Positions 10,075 through 22,958 of a stretch of 64,000 nt of DNA are shown here, piece by piece. This DNA is from Hydrangea macrophylla (lineage: Eukaryota > Streptophyta > Magnoliopsida > Cornales > Hydrangeaceae). The DNA lies in NCBI GenBank assembly GCA_033977485.1, contig CM066993.1, positions 68,116,864 through 68,180,863 of the forward strand. Direction: 5' to 3'. The stretch's first letter is position 1; each line of letters opens with the position of its first letter. Made by a program: the position numbers and the translations under genes. A model generated the notes under the pieces. The model did not search any database and was not told the DNA's origin. It was given only the letters and a program-made list of their open reading frames with translations.

Positions 10075-10247
10075 TAATATCTCCCATCACTTAACACTTT
10101 CTCTCTTTCAAATTTTATTCTTTGGTTCTCTAATTTTTTTTTGGTCTGTCGACTGCATTGTTATTTTCTACAACGGGTACTGTCCCAGAACAATTCACCA
10201 ATTGAGTTGGTTAATTAATATACCTTTTTTTTTTGTAGTAATTTTTT

Positions 10248-10378
10248 TGTAACAACTTTCATACATCTTTTATACAATCTTCTAAAAAGATGTGTCTATA
10301 TCTCTCCTGTGATGTCACTGGACCCCACAATAACACAGGAGAGAAATAGACACATCTTTTATAAAGTTGTCACACCGT
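10248..10378. mobile_element. Hairpin MITE, GATGTGTCTATATCTCTC family (copy 2)
   Basis: AAGATGTGTCTATATCTCTC then CTGTG faces CACAGGAGAGAAATAGACAC then ATCTT around a GTCACTGGACCCCACAATAA loop. Outer arms TAACAACTTTCATACATCTT and ATAAAGTTGTCACA pair further. Confidence 0.7.
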
Positions 10379-10837
10379 TCTTCTTTTTTTTTTTTTTTTT
10401 TTCCTATTGGACAGTGGTGTGTAATTGTAATCAGAGCACGTGCAACATACAGTAAGTCCCCAGTGGTAGAATGGAAAAGAAATCATCACATGTAGTGTTT
10501 ATACTCTGATAAGAATAATGCTAGACGTATTGCATACCTTCACCATAGTTCATATTCTAATGTATAAAAGAAATGGTTAAATACATTTATACACTTATGG
10601 TTAGGTCTTCACTTTATCTATAGTTCAATAGTTGATACTTAACTTATTTGTGATTGCGAATAACGTGAAATCTTTAATGTTTTCGTTTTAAAACAAGAAT
10701 TTTCAAATTCAACTTTATTGAAAGAACAAAATTTGACCATTTTTTTTTTTAAAACTCAAAATGTCAATTCTGACATTACCTGTTTGTCATTCTTAATTAT
10801 TTTGAGTAAAGATTGGAATACATTTAAAGATAGAATT

Positions 10838-11548
10838 TTTGAGAGACAACTCAAACAATGTGTCTATATCACTTCTGTAATATCATTGGACCCTATAATA
10901 ATACAGAAGAGATAGATACATCTCTTCAGTTGTGTCTAGGGGTGGCCAAACGGCCCGTAGCCCGCTTGGCCCGCCCATCCCGGGCCTAATTTTTCAGGGC
11001 TTGGGCAAAGATATTGGCCCGTTCAAGGGGACTTGGCCAATCAATTTTAGGCCCGATCAATTTTAGGGCCGGGTTTGGTCAAAACAAATGAGGCCCGCTT
11101 TGGCCCGGCCCTGCCCGACTATTAGTAAAATATATTTATTTTTTGTATTTTCTATTTTATTATATATAAATTAATATAATTTTACATAAGATATTCAATA
11201 TATATGTATTATTACAAGAGTTTTTATTGCATTTTTGTGACTAATGTGTCTTAATAATCATTCAAAACATTGTTAATGATAATTTTTTTAATTTTTTTAG
11301 TTCAAGTTTTTAAAAATATAAAATAAAAAATAGCAATAGGCCGGCACGCAGGCCGGGCTTGGGATTTTAGTGGTTGGTGCCGTGCCGGGCTTGGGCAACC
11401 AATTGTAGGCCCGCCACGGGCCGAGTCGGGCTTGGGCAAAGGTACTTACCCTTAGTATAGAGTGCAAGCCCGGCCCGGCCCGGCCCATGGCCACCCCTAG
11501 TTGTGTCCCAAAAGTTGTGTCTTTGGGTGTGTGAGTGTGTCCCAAGTA
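10838..11548. mobile_element. Hairpin MITE, GATGTGTCTATATCTCTC family (copy 3), split by a hAT MITE
   Basis: CAATGTGTCTATATCACTTC faces GAAGAGATAGATACATCTCT. The right outer arm (GTTGTGTCCCAAAAGTTGTG then GTGTGTCCCAAGTATT) continues only after the hAT element at 10937-11499 is skipped. Copies 1 and 4 show the uninterrupted order. Confidence 0.7.
10937..11499. mobile_element. hAT-type MITE with 8-bp TSD GTTGTGTC, nested in a hairpin MITE
   Basis: Termini TAGGGGTGGCCA and TGGCCACCCCTA are perfect inverted repeats. GTTGTGTC is duplicated at 10929-10936 and 11500-11507. Subterminal GC-rich arrays (GGCCCGCTTGGCCCGCC, CCCGGCCCGGCCCGGCCC) flank an AT-rich core, the same build as the element at 2669-3226. 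No transposase. Confidence 0.93.
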
Positions 11549-11801
11549 TTATTCAATTATTATCTTTTATCTACAACATTCTTTCTTCATCAATATTGAC
11601 TTTGTTTGATAGATTTTTTTTTCTTTTTTTTTTACACCAAAGCATCAAAGTTAAAAGAAAATGCACTTATAGAGCAAAAATTATGACAATTTAAATTACT
11701 TTATTTTAACCAAAATAAGTGCAAATGACTTAATTAATGGGTTAAGAAATACCCCCAAAATATAACACCACCAGGGCTTACATAAGTATAGAACCACTAG
11801 A
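11549..11801. other. Gene-free spacer left of the chromovirus insertion
   Basis: AT-rich DNA with no recognisable gene or repeat. The target duplication GGATT starts at 11802. Confidence 0.5.
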
Positions 11802-11806
11802 GGATT

Positions 11807-14360
11807 TGTCACACCCCAACCCGCCTCGGGCGAGTTGGGACACGTGTAACAAGCCCACACGTCTTCATTAAGAAATACATGAATTGGACCTCATAAAACA
11901 GCTTCTTTGACACAAAATAGACCCAAGGAAAAAATGGTCATGAATAAAGTATAGCAAATTTTATATGGAAAGATAGCTCTTTGAGTCCCGGTTCCAACGC
12001 AAAAAACGGTGCGCGAATCCGAGTTTTCTAGAGAGAGTTATGTGCGTTTCCGTAAAAGTCGTCGAGGCTGAAACTGGACAAGCGGATCGATCCGCCCCAG
12101 ATTCGGATCGATCCGGATTTAGCAGATCTTCATTTTCTGCAGTTCCAGATGCCCCGGATCGATCCTCACTCGACCCAGATCGATCCGGTTCCTGCAGATT
12201 TGTTTTTCTGCTGCTAAAACACTGCTAAAACAGTTCAAACTTTTCCCAAGTACCAAAATTGATTCCTAACATCATTAAAACTCTTGAGAACACCTCCCAA
12301 ACACCCATAAATGTATCAATAACATTTGTAAAACTTTCCAAATCATTCAAAACATCAACCATGTTCATTTAAATGAGAAACAACCCATAAAAACTCCAAT
12401 TCCACCAACTAGTAAGGAAAAAGGATTGGTGGTTGCCAAGGTGAGTTCAAAACACCATGGCCTTGAAGAATCTCTCATAAAACATTTCCAAAACCATGTC
12501 AAAAGTATTTTTCAAGTGTTTCCTCATATCAACCAACCATCAAGGGAGTTCCCAAAACATGTCAAACTATTTGTAAAGGAAATCTAAACATACATATTCC
12601 ATAAGTTCCAACTAAAAACATTAATTTTACATTCAAAACCATGTTCTTCCAACACACACACAAATATTTACTCATAAGGAGAAACTAAGTTAGTTTCACA
12701 ACCAAAACTACTAACTCTTCCTAACTTCACTCCCAAAATATATAACTTGCAACTTGCAAGTACAACTCATGGTTTGGAACATAAACAACCAACCATACCC
12801 AACTTTACATATGACAAGTCTCTAAAAACAAACCCAAGCTACATTTACATTGCCAACAAAAGATACATTCTTAGCATAAACTAGCTAGGCATTTGAACAC
12901 ATATACACAAGGACAACTCCCAAGCCCAACCCGTCGTGCGGATCATTTCCTCTCCTCGTCTCGCTTGGTACCTGCGATGGTTATTCAATAACCACAACAG
13001 AAATATATTTTCGTTTAAGCTTTCGCTTAGTGAGGGAGCTAATCATGCCATTGGAATGCAAAGTATGTAAATGCAACAATCATTATAAATGATAACAAAT
13101 TGATCTCCGAGAAGTCAAGTCATTCCAGCCACTACCCCCGGGTCCTTCTCACCCCGGATCTTTCTCACTTTTGGCGCATATAGCGCAACACACACTCTCT
13201 TGTGACCCCGAAGGCGTCACCGGCATTTCATTGTGGTCGTCACCACGTCTTACTCATTGAGGACTTCCTATCCCTTACATATGGGACCTATAAATGGTGA
13301 CCACTACTTGACTTCCCTTTGATCCATATAAACATTTAAGCAACTTAGCACATAAGCATAACAATTTCACCTTATTGGCATGCTTTTTACCCAAATTCAA
13401 CAACATATACATACATGAGCATGAGTTTAACAACTATGAACCACAATTATCACATTATCATAGCTAAACATCCAATTGAAAGATTAGGACACTCACCTCT
13501 TTGATTTATACACAACTAAGCTTAGATTTTCCCCAATTCCTTCCCAAGTTTAGCTCAATTCTTAGTTGGTGATAATCCTACACAAGTTTGGTACCAAGAA
13601 TATCATTTATCAAAGACGGTTGCCGTAAAAACGTTGCCGAAAACAAAAATAAATTACATGCATGTGATCCTCTTACCTCCACGAGTCCAAAAGTGGTCTC
13701 GGATCGTAAATCCGACGCCGGACGGCAAAGGAACGGCGAGAAACGTCGTCGGAGAATTTCCGTCGTCTTCGTCGAGAGCTCTCGGTCCTTTCCTCTCTCA
13801 ATTCCCAGCTGTGTAACAAATGGAGAGACACATATGCCTCATGCATATGTGTTGTCTCCACTTTGCATTAATTGTATTTACCTCCCCTGACTTTCTTTAA
13901 GTTTTATTATGAAACCCCCAAGTCAATTACAATATCTACCCATCTTTTCTAAAAGGATTTAATCTAAGTCCCGCGTGGGTCCCAAACGTGGTCCCACATA
14001 AATTATGAGGTTGCTATAAAACCTACCAGTTATCAACTTTATTCAAATACGCCCTCACATGGGTACCCAAATTGGTCCCCTTTCCTATCATAAGACATAA
14101 TAATATCAATAAGCATTTAAACAAGTAATCATATAAGCACATAATGACATCAAAAATGCAAATTATTTTAATTAGACCCTCGTTGGGCCCCACTTTTATA
14201 CCAGTCCTGCCTTTCACAGGACTTTCATCTGTGTCCGCATTTGAACACCTTTGCACATGTGGGTTCATAACCCCACCTTAATTCATCTCATGCATTAATT
14301 ATCTTTAATTAATACACATTAACACTAAATTAATCTTCTTTTCCGGGTACGGGTGTTACA
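11807..14360 (-). repeat. Left LTR of the chromovirus (3' LTR), 2554 bp
   Basis: Matches 19101-21666 almost base for base. It lacks a 14-bp piece present in the right LTR after CACACGTC. ORF-like stretches inside it (for example 13588-13890 and 14023-14268) repeat exactly in the other LTR and are not genes. Confidence 0.96.
12083..12188. repeat. Four GGATCGATCC-type palindromes in the left LTR
   Basis: CGGATCGATCCG, CGGATCGATCCGG, CCGGATCGATCC and CAGATCGATCCGG are interspersed with unrelated sequence over about 105 bp. The same cluster is in the other LTR at 19391-19497, where two degenerate positions are intact. Confidence 0.85.
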
Positions 14361-14376
14361 TTTCTCCCTCCCTTTT
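14361..14376 (-). other. Polypurine tract of the chromovirus
   Basis: On the minus strand AAAAGGGAGGGAGAAA directly precedes the 3' LTR (TGTAACACCC). It primes plus-strand synthesis in LTR elements. Confidence 0.85.
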
Positions 14377-14409
14377 AAGAAGTTTGTCCCCAAACTTATT
14401 CTTACCTCA

Positions 14410-17400
14410 TCAGTCGAACAAGTGTGGATATCTTTCTCTGATCTCATCTTCTCGTTCCCAAGTTGCCTCTTCAATGCTATGATTACGCCAAAGAACCATG
14501 ACCAACGGAATTGTCTTCGTTCTTAACACTTGATCTTTCCTATCCAGAATCCGTACCGGATGTTCAACATATGTCATATCTTCTCGGACTTCCAACGGCT
14601 CTGGTTCAAGGATATGACTCGGATCTGACACGTAACATCTGAGCATAGATACGTGGAACACGTTATGAACATGTGCCAATTCTTGTGACAACTCCAATCT
14701 GTAAGCTACCGGTCCCACCTTACTCAAAATCAGAAAAGGTCCAACATATCTTGGACTTAACTTACCCTTCTTACCAAACCGTGTAATACCTTTCGAAGGT
14801 GAAACTTTCAAGAACACATAATCACCAACCTCGAACTCCAACGGTCTTCTACCCGTATCAGCATAACTTTTGTAGCGACTTTGTGCCACTTGTAACCGTT
14901 GTTTAATCAACTTAACCTTATCAGTGGTGATTTGTACAATTTCCGGCCCCAGAAGTTGCTTCTCCCCAACTTCTGTCCAACACACAGGCGATCTACACTT
15001 TCGACCATACAATGCCTCAAAAGGCGCCATTCCAATGCTGGTCTGGAAACTATTGTTATAAGAAAACTCAATTAACGACAAGTGAGTTTCCCAGTCAGCC
15101 TTGAAATCCATAACACAAACTCTAAGCATATCCTCGAGAATCTGAATAACCCGTTCCGACTGGCCGTCAGTTTGTGGGTGAAAAGCGGTGCTAAAATGCA
15201 AAGCTATTCCCATTTCTCTTTGTAGCCCTTCCCAAAACCTGGATACAAAACGTGTATCATGATCTGATACTATAGATACCGGTGCCCCGTGCAATCTCAC
15301 AATCTCTTTGACATAAAGTTCAGCTAACTTTGTCGGTTCGGTGGTCTTAATCGGTGAGAAGTGTGCCGACTTAGTCAACCTGTCAACGATTACCCAAATG
15401 CTATCATTAGATTTAGGAGATCTCGGCAATCCAGACACAAAATCCATTGTAATGTGCTCCCATTTCCATTCCGGTATTTTCAATGGTTGTACTTCCCCCG
15501 CAGGTCGTTGATGTTCAAGCTTTACCAATTGACAAGTCATACATTTGGCCACATACTCAGCAACTTCACGTTTCATACCACTCCACCAATAAACTTCCCT
15601 TAAATCTCTATACATTTTCGTACTACCCGGATGTACGGAATACCGAGTACCATGAGCTTCTTCCAAAATTCTTTCTTTTAAATTACCAACATTAGGAACG
15701 CATAACCGATTGATGTACCATAATACCCCATCGTGCAAACTGAACTCTGATCGCTTACCTTCAGGTAGTTCATCTATAACTTTCTTTAAGGTTGGGTCTA
15801 GAAGTTGATTTACTTTAATCTCTCCAATTAAGTCAGGTTGTGCTATAATCGCTGCCATCAATCCTCCTTCAATTCTAGGAATAACTTCCAATTCTAGTCG
15901 TTCAAACTCTTTCACTAATTCTTCTTGTGCCGTCAAAACACATGCTAAACTTTCTGATGATTTTCGACTCAAGGCATCGGCCACCACATTTGCTTTACCC
16001 GGATGATATTGAATATTTAGGTCGTAGTCCTTCATTAACTCCAACCATCTTCGTTGGCGCATGTTTAAGTCCCTCTGGGTAAACAAGTACTTCAAGCTTT
16101 TATGGTCAGTGAAAATTTCACAAGTTTCCCCATACAAATAATGTCGCCAAATCTTTAAAGCAAAGATTACCGCAGAAAGTTCCAAATCGTGAGTTGGATA
16201 ATTCTTCTCATGAGTTCTCAATTGCCTCGAAGCATACGCTATCACTTTGTCCCCTTGCATAAGGACACACCCCAAACCTTGATGAGAAGCGTCGCTGTAA
16301 ATACTAAATCCCCCGGTGCCTGTCGGAATTGCAAGAATCGGAGCAGTAGTCAACTTACTCTTCAATGTCTGAAAACATTCTTCACATTCTTTTCCCCATT
16401 CAAAAGGAACATCCTTTCTCATCAATGTTGTCATTGGAGTCGCAATCTTTGAGAAATCTCGAACAAACCTTCTATAATACCCAGCCAATCCCAGAAAGCT
16501 ACGAATTTCTGACACATTGGTTGGTCTCGCCCAATTCATAACGGCTTCTATTTTCTGTGGATCGACTGACACACCTTCTTTAGAAATCACATGGCCAAGA
16601 AAGGTAACACTTGACAACCAAAACTCACTTTTCTTCAGTTTTCCAAACAATTGCTTTTCTTGAAGACGTTGCAACGCCAATCTCAAATGTCTATCATGTT
16701 CTTCCGGACTCTTTGAGTAAATCAGTATATCATCAATAAAAACGATAACAAATTCATCTAAATACGTTTTAAAGACCCTATTCATTAAGTCCATGAACGC
16801 AGCCGGTGCATTGGTTACCCCAAATGGCATTACAAGAAACTCGTAGTGGCCTATCGAGTTCTGAAGGCCGTCTTCTCAATATCCTCAGCTTTTACCTTTA
16901 GTTGATGATACCCCGACCTCAAATCAATCTTTGAAAACACCTGAGCTCCTTGTAGTTGATCAAATAAATCATCAATCCGTGGCAATGGGTACTTGTTTTT
17001 AATAGTTACCTTGTTAATCTCACGATAATCAATACACATACTCATCGTTCCGTCTTTCTTTTTCACAAAAAAGACCGGTGCACCCCAGGGTGATACACTT
17101 GGCCGAATGAATCCCTTGTCTAACAACTCTTGTAACTGAGTCTTCAACTCTTTCAACTCTACCGGAGCCATCCTATATGGTGCTCGGGAAATGGGTTGTG
17201 TTCCCGGTATCACATCTATACCAAACTCAACCTCCCTCTCAATTAACACACTCGGCAAATCTTCTGGGAATACATCAGGAAATTCCCTAACAACTGGTAT
17301 ATCTTCTAATTTTTGTTCAGTGCTTCTAGTATCCGATATACTACAAAGGAAACCTTTACACCCCTTTCTCAATAAACGACAAGCCTTGATGGCAGATACA

Positions 17401-18923
17401 AGATAAGGTGGTGACACGACACCTGTCCCTTGAAAAGAAAAGACCCTATGAGTCGGTGCTTGAAATTCTACCCTTTTGTTTTCACAATCAATAACCGCGT
17501 GATTAACTGACAACCAATCCATCCCCAATATAACATCAAAATGTTGGATTACTAACGGTACTAGATTCGCTGTTAACACTTCATCATTAATTTTAACTTC
17601 ACAATTCCTATAAACTCCCGAACTCACCAAAGATCTTCCCAACGGAACATCAACAGACAAATCATATTCAAGAAGTTCTAAGGGTACATTCATGTTCCTA
17701 GCGAATTGATGTGATACAAACGAGTGTGTAGAACCGGAATCCATTAATACATTAGCAGGTGTTGAACAGATAGAAACTTTACCTGACACGACCGTGTTAG
17801 CAACGGTGGTCTCCCCTGGGTTAAGCTGGAAATAACGTCCCTGACGTTGTTCTCTTCCTTGTGATTGTTGTTGTTGAGGTGGTCGCGGTGTTGGTGCACT
17901 ACTCACGGTTGCACTGGAGCCTCCTTGCCTCAGCTTAGGACAATTGCACATTCGATGTCCAAGCTCCCCACAGTTATGGCAAACCATTCCATTATCATCC
18001 ATACGCCTCATCGGAGTGTAAGTATTTGGCCTCACTCCCGGACAATTCTTTGCTACATGCCCCATTTGTCGACAATTGTTGCACATCGTTGTCGGTAGAT
18101 TGCACACACCCCAATGAAACTTACCACACGTGTTGCACCGCGGCTTATTACCTCCACCACCTGAGGAACCTCCAAAACTTTGCCTTTTCGAACTCCCTTG
18201 TCCACTATATTGACTTGAACCCGGCCTTTTGTATTGTTGAGTTACCAGTGCTTGGGAACCTTGTTGATACCCCATATCTCTCTCAGCGATTGAAGCCACA
18301 TCCAATGCCTCTGCAACCTTGTCCAACCGTTGTACTGATACCTGACGTCGAATCTCGTCTCTAAGCCCCGTTACAAACTTTCGAGTTCGATCCCCTTCAT
18401 TTGGTACTATGTTCTCAGCGAACCGAGCCAAACTTGTGAATTTAGCTGAATACTCCCGAACTGTCATCCCTCCTTGTTTCAATTCCATAAACTCTTGAGC
18501 CTTTAAATCTTCAAACGATTTTGAAAAGTATTGCTTCTTGAAGAGTACTACAAACTCCCCCCAAGTGTTCGGCCTATCGGGTCCCAATTTTGTACGCCAC
18601 CAGTACTGTGCTTCTTCTTTTAACGTATCAGCGGCAAATAGAACCTGTTGAGCCTCGGAACACGGAAGAACCCGGAATATCCTTTCCATGTCGGACAACC
18701 AAAAGTCAGCTCTCATTGGATCGGTCTCCCCTCAGAATAGTGTCGGTTTCTGCTTGTAAAATTGTGAAATAGTGGTCACATCCTCCCTCGGATTAGGATT
18801 CGGTTGTTCACGTCTTCCCTCTATTGTATGAGTTTCAACAACTTGTACTAAACCGGCTACAACTCTTTCCATTTGCGTAGGCGGTGTCGATCTTTCACCA
18901 GACATTTTCTCTCTGGTATTCAC
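14410..18923 (-). pseudogene. Chromovirus gag-pol polyprotein, broken by one stop and one frameshift
   Basis: Order on the minus strand: gag core; three CCHC-like knuckles ([40 protein letters not shown]); protease ([12 protein letters not shown]); reverse transcriptase ([23 protein letters not shown]); RNase H ([11 protein letters not shown]); integrase with an HHCC zinc site and DDE region ([27 protein letters not shown]); and a C-terminal chromodomain ([26 protein letters not shown]). Translation probably starts at 18923 or 18905. A TGA at 18734-18732 sits in gag, where CGA would fit, and one missing base near 16852 shifts the frame in the middle of reverse transcriptase. Otherwise both long frames are open. 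The element encodes the usual single ORF of this clade but this copy cannot make the full polyprotein without bypassing both lesions. Confidence 0.95.
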
Positions 18924-19083
18924 AATACATATTCATATACACGTTACTTTTATACTTTTCAATGCATGCTCAACATCATTCAACATGCTAAGTAAACGTG
19001 AATGCATGAACTACACATCGTTTAATCCTTTATGCTTATTACGCGTCGTAATCGTCACTCGTCCCCAAAGGCTCTAACCTATA

Positions 19084-19095
19084 GCTTTGATACCA
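19084..19095 (-). other. Primer binding site, initiator Met tRNA type
   Basis: On the minus strand TGGTATCAAAGC lies five bases inside the 5' LTR and differs at one base from the common plant iMet PBS TGGTATCAGAGC. Confidence 0.85.
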
Positions 19096-19100
19096 AAAAT

Positions 19101-21666
19101 TGTCACACCCCAACCCGCCTCGGGCGAGTTGGGACACGTGTAACAAGCCCACACGTCCAAAACACCCTTAATTCATTAAGAAATACATGAATTGGACCTC
19201 ATAAAACAGCTTCTTTGACACAAAATAGACCCAAGGGCAAAATGGTCATTAATAAAGTATAGCAAATTTTATATAGAAAGATAGCTCTTTGATTTCCGGT
19301 TCCAACGCAAAAAACGGTGCGCGAATCCGAGTTTTCTAGAGAGAGTTATGTGCGTTTCCGTAAAAGCCGTCGAGGCTGAAACTGGACAAGCGGATCGATC
19401 CGCCCCAGATTCGGATCGATCCGGATTTAGCAGATCTTCATTTTCTGCAGTTCCAGATGCTCCGGATCGATCCGCACTCGACCCGGATCGATCCGGTTCC
19501 TGCAGATTTGTTTTTCTGCTGCTAAAACACTGCTAAAACAGTTCAAACTTTTCCCAAGTACCAAAATTGATTCCCAACATCATTAAAACTCTTGAGAACA
19601 CCTCCCAAACACCCATAAATGTATCAATAACATTTGTAAAACTTTCCAAATCATTCAAAACATCAACCATGTTCATTTAAATGAGAAACAACCCATAAAA
19701 ACTCCAATTCCACCAACTAGTAAGGAAAAAGGATTGGTGGTTGCCAAGGTGAGTTCAAAACACCATGGCCTTGAAGAATCTCTCATAAAACATTTCCAAA
19801 ACCATGTCAAAAGTATTTTCAAGTGTTTCCTCATATCAACCAACCATCAAGGGAGTTCCCAAAACATGTCAAACTATTTGTAAAGGAATCTAAACATACA
19901 TATTCCATAAGTTCCAACTAAAAACATTAATTTTACATTCAAAACCATGTTCTTCCAACACACACACAAATATTTACTCATAAGGAGAAACTAAGTTAGT
20001 TTCACAACCAAAACTACTAACTCTTCCTAACTTCACTCCCAAAATACATAACTTGCAACTTGCAAGTACAACTCATGGTTTGGAACATAAACAACCAACC
20101 ATACCCAACTTTACATATGACAAGTCTCTAAAAACAAACCCAAGCTACATTTACATTGCCAACAAAAGATACATTCTAAGCATAAACTAGCTAGGCATCT
20201 GAACACATATACACAAGGACAACTCCTAAGCCCAACCCGTCGTGCGGATCATTTCCTCTCCTCGTCTCGCTTGGTACCTGCGATGGTTATTCAATAACCA
20301 CAACAGAAATATATTTTCGTTTAAGCTTTCGCTTAGTGAGGGAGCTAATCATGCCATTGGAATGCAAAGTATGTAAATGCAACAATCATTATAAATGACA
20401 ACAAATTGATCTCCGAGAAGTCAAGTCATTCCAGCCACCACCCCCGGGTCCTTCTCACCCCGGATCTTTCTCACTTTTGGCGCATATAGCGCAACACACA
20501 CTCTCTTGTGACCCCGAAGGCGTCACCGGCATTTCATTGTGGTCGTCACCACGTCCTACTCATTGAGGACTTCCTATCCCTTACATATGGGACCTATAAA
20601 TGGTGACCACTACTTGACTTCCCTTTGATCCATATAAACATTTAAGCAACTTAGCACATAAGCATAACAATTTCACCTTATTGGCATGCTTTTTACCCAA
20701 ATTCAACAACATATACATACATGAGCATGAGTTTAACAACTATGAACCACAATTATCACATTATCATAGCTAAACATCCAATTGAAAGATTAGGACACTC
20801 ACCTCTTTGATTTATACACAACTAAGCTTAGATTTTCCCCAATTCCTTCCCAAGTTTAGCTCAATTCTTAGTTGGTGATAATCCTACACAAGTTTGGTAC
20901 CAAGAACATCATTTATCAAAGACGGTTGCCGTAAAAACGTTGCCGAAAACAAAAATGAATTACATGCATGTGATCCTCTTACCTCCACGAGTCCAAAAGT
21001 GGTCTCGGATCGTAAATCCGACGCCGGACGGCAAAGGAACGGCGAGAAACGTCGTCGGAGAATTTCCGTCGTCTTCGTCGAGAGCTCTCGGTCCTTTCCT
21101 CTCTCAATTCCCAGCTGTGTAACAAATGGAGAGACACATATGCCTCATGCATATGTGTTGTCTCCACTTTGCATTAATTGTATTTACCTCCCCTGACTTT
21201 CTTTAAGTTTTATTATGAAACCCCCAAGTCAATTACAATATCTACCCATCTTTTCTAAAAGGATTTAATCTAAGTCCCGCGTGGGTCCCAAACGTGGTCC
21301 CACATAAATTATGAGATTGCTATAAAACCTACCAGTTATCAACTTTATTCAAATACGCCCTCACATGGGTACCCAAATTGGTCCCCTTTCCTATCATAAG
21401 ACATAATAATATCAATAAGCATTTAAACAAGTAATCATATAAGCACATAATGACATCAAAAATGCAAATTATTTTAATTAGACCCTCGTTGGGCCCCACT
21501 TTTATACCAGTCCTGCCTTTCACAGGACTTTCATCTGTGTCTGCATTTGAACACCTTTTCACATGTGGGTTCATAACCCCACCTTAATTCATCTCATGCA
21601 TTAATTATCTTTAATTAACACACATTAACACTAAATTAATCTTCTTTTCCGGGTACGGGTGTTACA
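19101..21666 (-). repeat. Right LTR of the chromovirus (5' LTR), 2566 bp
   Basis: Partner of 11807-14360; boundary fixed by TGTCACACCC at the left and GTGTTACA before the GGATT duplication. It would carry the promoter for the minus-strand polyprotein. Confidence 0.96.
19391..19497. repeat. Four GGATCGATCC-type palindromes in the right LTR
   Basis: Same cluster as 12083-12188. Here the third and fourth copies read CCGGATCGATCCG and CCGGATCGATCCGG, so they are perfect palindromes. Confidence 0.85.
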
Positions 21667-21671
21667 GGATT

Positions 21672-22958
21672 AAATGTCAGAATTTTGTTCCACAGGAGAT
21701 AAAATACCAACTGGGCCTAACCTGAAATTAAACTTAAAAGAAATTCCTATTTTGGTAATGAAAAAATAATGAAATTATGATGCATGTACAGTAACAAAAA
21801 GTCCATTCTAGCTATGATAGAAAATATTTTTGCTCCCCTCAATAATAGTTCATCAATGCTAATTCAAATATATTATTAGTCAATACAATAGGACTTATGA
21901 TTAAATTAATGATATAAAATTTTGAGTCTCACTGAGTTAATTAGCCAATAAAATTCTTAAGTGAGTATTAGTGAACTAATTTTGGATGAGCAAAAATGCT
22001 CACTATATAATATCTTATTTAAGGTGATTTTCTTGACCACTTCTGTGTTTTGTGTTTAATATATTTCCTTGATCTCTGTCTCAAATTTAAGAATGCTTGA
22101 CCAACATATTCACACTATCATGTCTATGGTCAATAAACAACATTCAATAGAGTACATCAAAAAATAAAAATAAAAAAATTATCACATAGTTTGTAATGTT
22201 GCTCATAAAAAATTGGAGTATGGGTGGGGTGGTGGGCCACCACACTTTATTTTTCAGTGGAATGACTTTATTATTCATGTACTTTTGAAAGAAAGTGATA
22301 GATCTGAAATAAAGTGAATCGGGATTCGGGAATATTAAAAGAATATATTTTTGTTCATTCTAAAATTAATTATTTTTTTGCTAATTTATTCTCTTTTTCT
22401 ATAGGTTAATGTAGAAAATTAAGTTTAGTACTTTTTAATACTAAGATTCACTGCATTAGTCAATAAAAAAGAAAAGTAAACAAATAATGAGCAATTTTAG
22501 ATAAACAAAACTACGTACACTCATTTTATGAATCTAGCGAATATACAAATGCATCGAAAACGACATAAAGTATGTGATTAATGGAGAACAATAAATTGCA
22601 TTTCCTAGGTTGAGTATCATCGCATGATTAGTCCATTATCAATTTAGTTTTGCAATAAAAATAATGTTTATTTCCTAGATTTGAGACTTTCATCTAACAA
22701 TTTAGTTTGCAATAAATATTATTTATTATAGAAACATAATATTTAATCCTTTATTGGGCAGTTATTGTTTATTGAGTCTATTTAAATTAGGTGCAGATGA
22801 AATTGATCCGTAATTCGTGTTCTAACTTAAAAATTGGTCATTTTCTCCATTTTGATGAGTTTATTTATGACGAATCTACCCTTAACAATATAGAGATATA
22901 TATATATATATATAGTAACCAATTTGTATTAATTAGGGAGATATCATTCCCTAAATAT
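21672..22958. other. Gene-free AT-rich DNA
   Basis: No gene or clear repeat is visible apart from a TA microsatellite at about 22896-22913, which sits next to the 5' break of the LINE fragment. Confidence 0.55.

Larger units (their letters stand above)
11807..21666 (-). mobile_element. Complete Ty3/gypsy chromovirus (Tekay/Del-like), TSD GGATT
   Basis: A 9.86-kb LTR retrotransposon in minus orientation. Both boundaries are exact: LTRs start TGT and end ACA, and GGATT is duplicated at 11802-11806 and 21667-21671. It has a PBS at 19084-19095, a PPT at 14361-14376, one gag-pol gene and a C-terminal chromodomain. By eye the LTRs differ at roughly 25-30 positions over 2.55 kb plus a 14-bp indel, about 1%, so insertion was geologically recent. 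Long LTRs and the chromodomain fit the Tekay/Del clade. Confidence 0.95.

Noticed and set aside
13588..13890. 100-aa ORF, also at 20894-21196
   Set aside because: Lies inside the chromovirus LTR and recurs exactly in the other LTR; there is no coding signature. The same applies to 12040-12228/19348-19536 and 14023-14268/21329-21574.
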